In this document: positions 6,396 to 6,870 of the stretch, one piece after another | Layout: every line of letters begins with the position of its first letter | Position numbering within the stretch: the first letter of the stretch is position 1 | Assembly: GCA_013205605.1 (NCBI GenBank) | Contig: JABMMK010000259.1 | Coordinates: forward strand, 1 to 6,870 | Source: Cytophagales bacterium | GTDB lineage: Bacteria > Bacteroidota > Bacteroidia > Cytophagales > Spirosomataceae | Direction of reading: 5' to 3' | Length of the DNA stretch: 6,870 nucleotides | Notes under the pieces: generated by a model | What the model was told of the DNA's origin: nothing | The model's database searches: none | What the model saw: the letters and a program-made list of their open reading frames with translations, nothing else | Program-made: the position numbers and the translations under genes

Positions 6396-6870
6396 GAATT
6401 TGTTTGTTGGAGTTCAGATTTCGAGCACTTGGTACGGGCAATAGCCACTGGGTTGCGAGAGATATCCAATAATTCAATCACTTCTCCTTTGTCGAAATCC
6501 CCTAGATATTCGATTACCCCGACGGAAAGTAAACTTTTTCGTTGGCCTATCGCCTTCACAGCCCCTTTATCCAAAATGGCTTTCCCGGCAATTAAACTTC
6601 CGGTGGCCAACCATTTTTGGCGGGCGGTCAAACTTGCTTCCTGAGCCTCAAAAACCGTCCCAATCTTTTCCTCTAATGCATCTATAATTCCGCGGCCTTG
6701 TTCTAATCCGAAAATCACCACCTTGATCCCTAACCTAGAAGCGAGTCGGGTAAAGGTTAATTTGGAAATCATACCCCCCAAGCAGCTGCTGGAAGTATCG
6801 CTACTAACCGCAGATAAAATATCGGAATCTATTTTCTGTACTTGGCGAATGATTTCGCCATTCGAGTCTA
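6353..6870 (-). CDS. proB: Glutamate 5-kinase, C-terminal part (runs off right edge)
   Basis: Glutamate 5-kinase phosphorylates L-glutamate with ATP, the first committed step of proline synthesis, in the cytoplasm. The frame is open from base 6868 to the TAA at 6355-6353, giving 171 residues; the true start lies outside the window and an in-frame TTG at 6781 is internal. Seen from the edge: DSNGEIIRQV, then SSSCLGGMISKL, which corresponds to the family's GTGGM-TK substrate/nucleotide loop with its lysine kept. GLEQGRGIIDAL and GTVFEAQE follow, then the PUA-like C-terminal domain: KWLATG, ILDKGAVKAI, KSLLSVGVIEYLGDFDKGEV, VAIARTKCS and the end EVAHADDIVIW. The loop is slightly unusual, with CL where G-T or G-R is typical. 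The last 43 bases are duplicated beyond the ATPase gene. The gene converges on secA. Confidence 0.9.
   Translation of the reverse strand, partial: DSNGEIIRQVQKIDSDILSAVSSDTSSSCLGGMISKLTFTRLASRLGIKVVIFGLEQGRGIIDALEEKIGTVFEAQEASLTARQKWLATGSLIAGKAILDKGAVKAIGQRKSLLSVGVIEYLGDFDKGEVIELLDISRNPVAIARTKCSKSELQQTNSSIEVAHADDIVIW

Noticed and set aside
6390..6644. Plus-strand open frame of 84 codons
   Set aside because: It overlaps proB on the other strand and the peptide shows no motif.

Overview
The window looks like a chromosomal segment from a member of the Bacteroidota. SecA is about 1,120 residues long, has a long N-terminal insertion and lacks the cysteine-rich zinc tail. The other supports are a DUF1800 protein, AT-rich intergenic DNA and no strong Shine-Dalgarno sequences. 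I would guess the Cytophagia/Saprospiria/Chitinophagia side of the phylum, with low confidence in anything finer.

Layout, left to right. Positions 1-542 (minus) hold the N-terminal 180 codons of a DUF1800 protein that runs off the left edge. Positions 722-1201 (minus) encode a 159-residue protein of unknown function with one membrane helix. A 154-bp gap, 1202-1355, separates it from the divergently transcribed secA (1356-4721, plus), the ATPase motor of the Sec preprotein translocase. Downstream, 4823-6154 (minus) encodes an AAA ATPase with a C-terminal DUF4143 / PD-(D/E)xK-like region. Positions 6353-6870 (minus) hold the C-terminal part of proB (glutamate 5-kinase, first step of proline synthesis), which runs off the right edge. 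No stretch over 300 bases lacks a gene.

The most interesting feature is the junction between secA and proB. The last 43 bases of proB, stop codon included (6353-6395), occur again without mismatch as a direct repeat at 4727-4769, five bases after the secA stop codon. The ATPase gene and its 18% G+C leader lie between the two copies. Collapsing the repeats leaves secA and proB convergent with stop codons 5 bp apart and both intact. This is the layout expected of a small element integrated at the 3' end of proB, with the repeat as attachment-site core. No integrase or transposase is encoded between the repeats, so it would be either mobilised in trans or a reduced remnant. The repeat contains a 6-3-6 palindrome. 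The left copy is also preceded, in the proB frame, by a short open stretch that could be a diverged proB 3' end.

The other genes look like ordinary host genes (secretion, proline synthesis, two poorly known proteins) with no evident shared pathway. The ATPase is the only gene that looks like transferable cargo.
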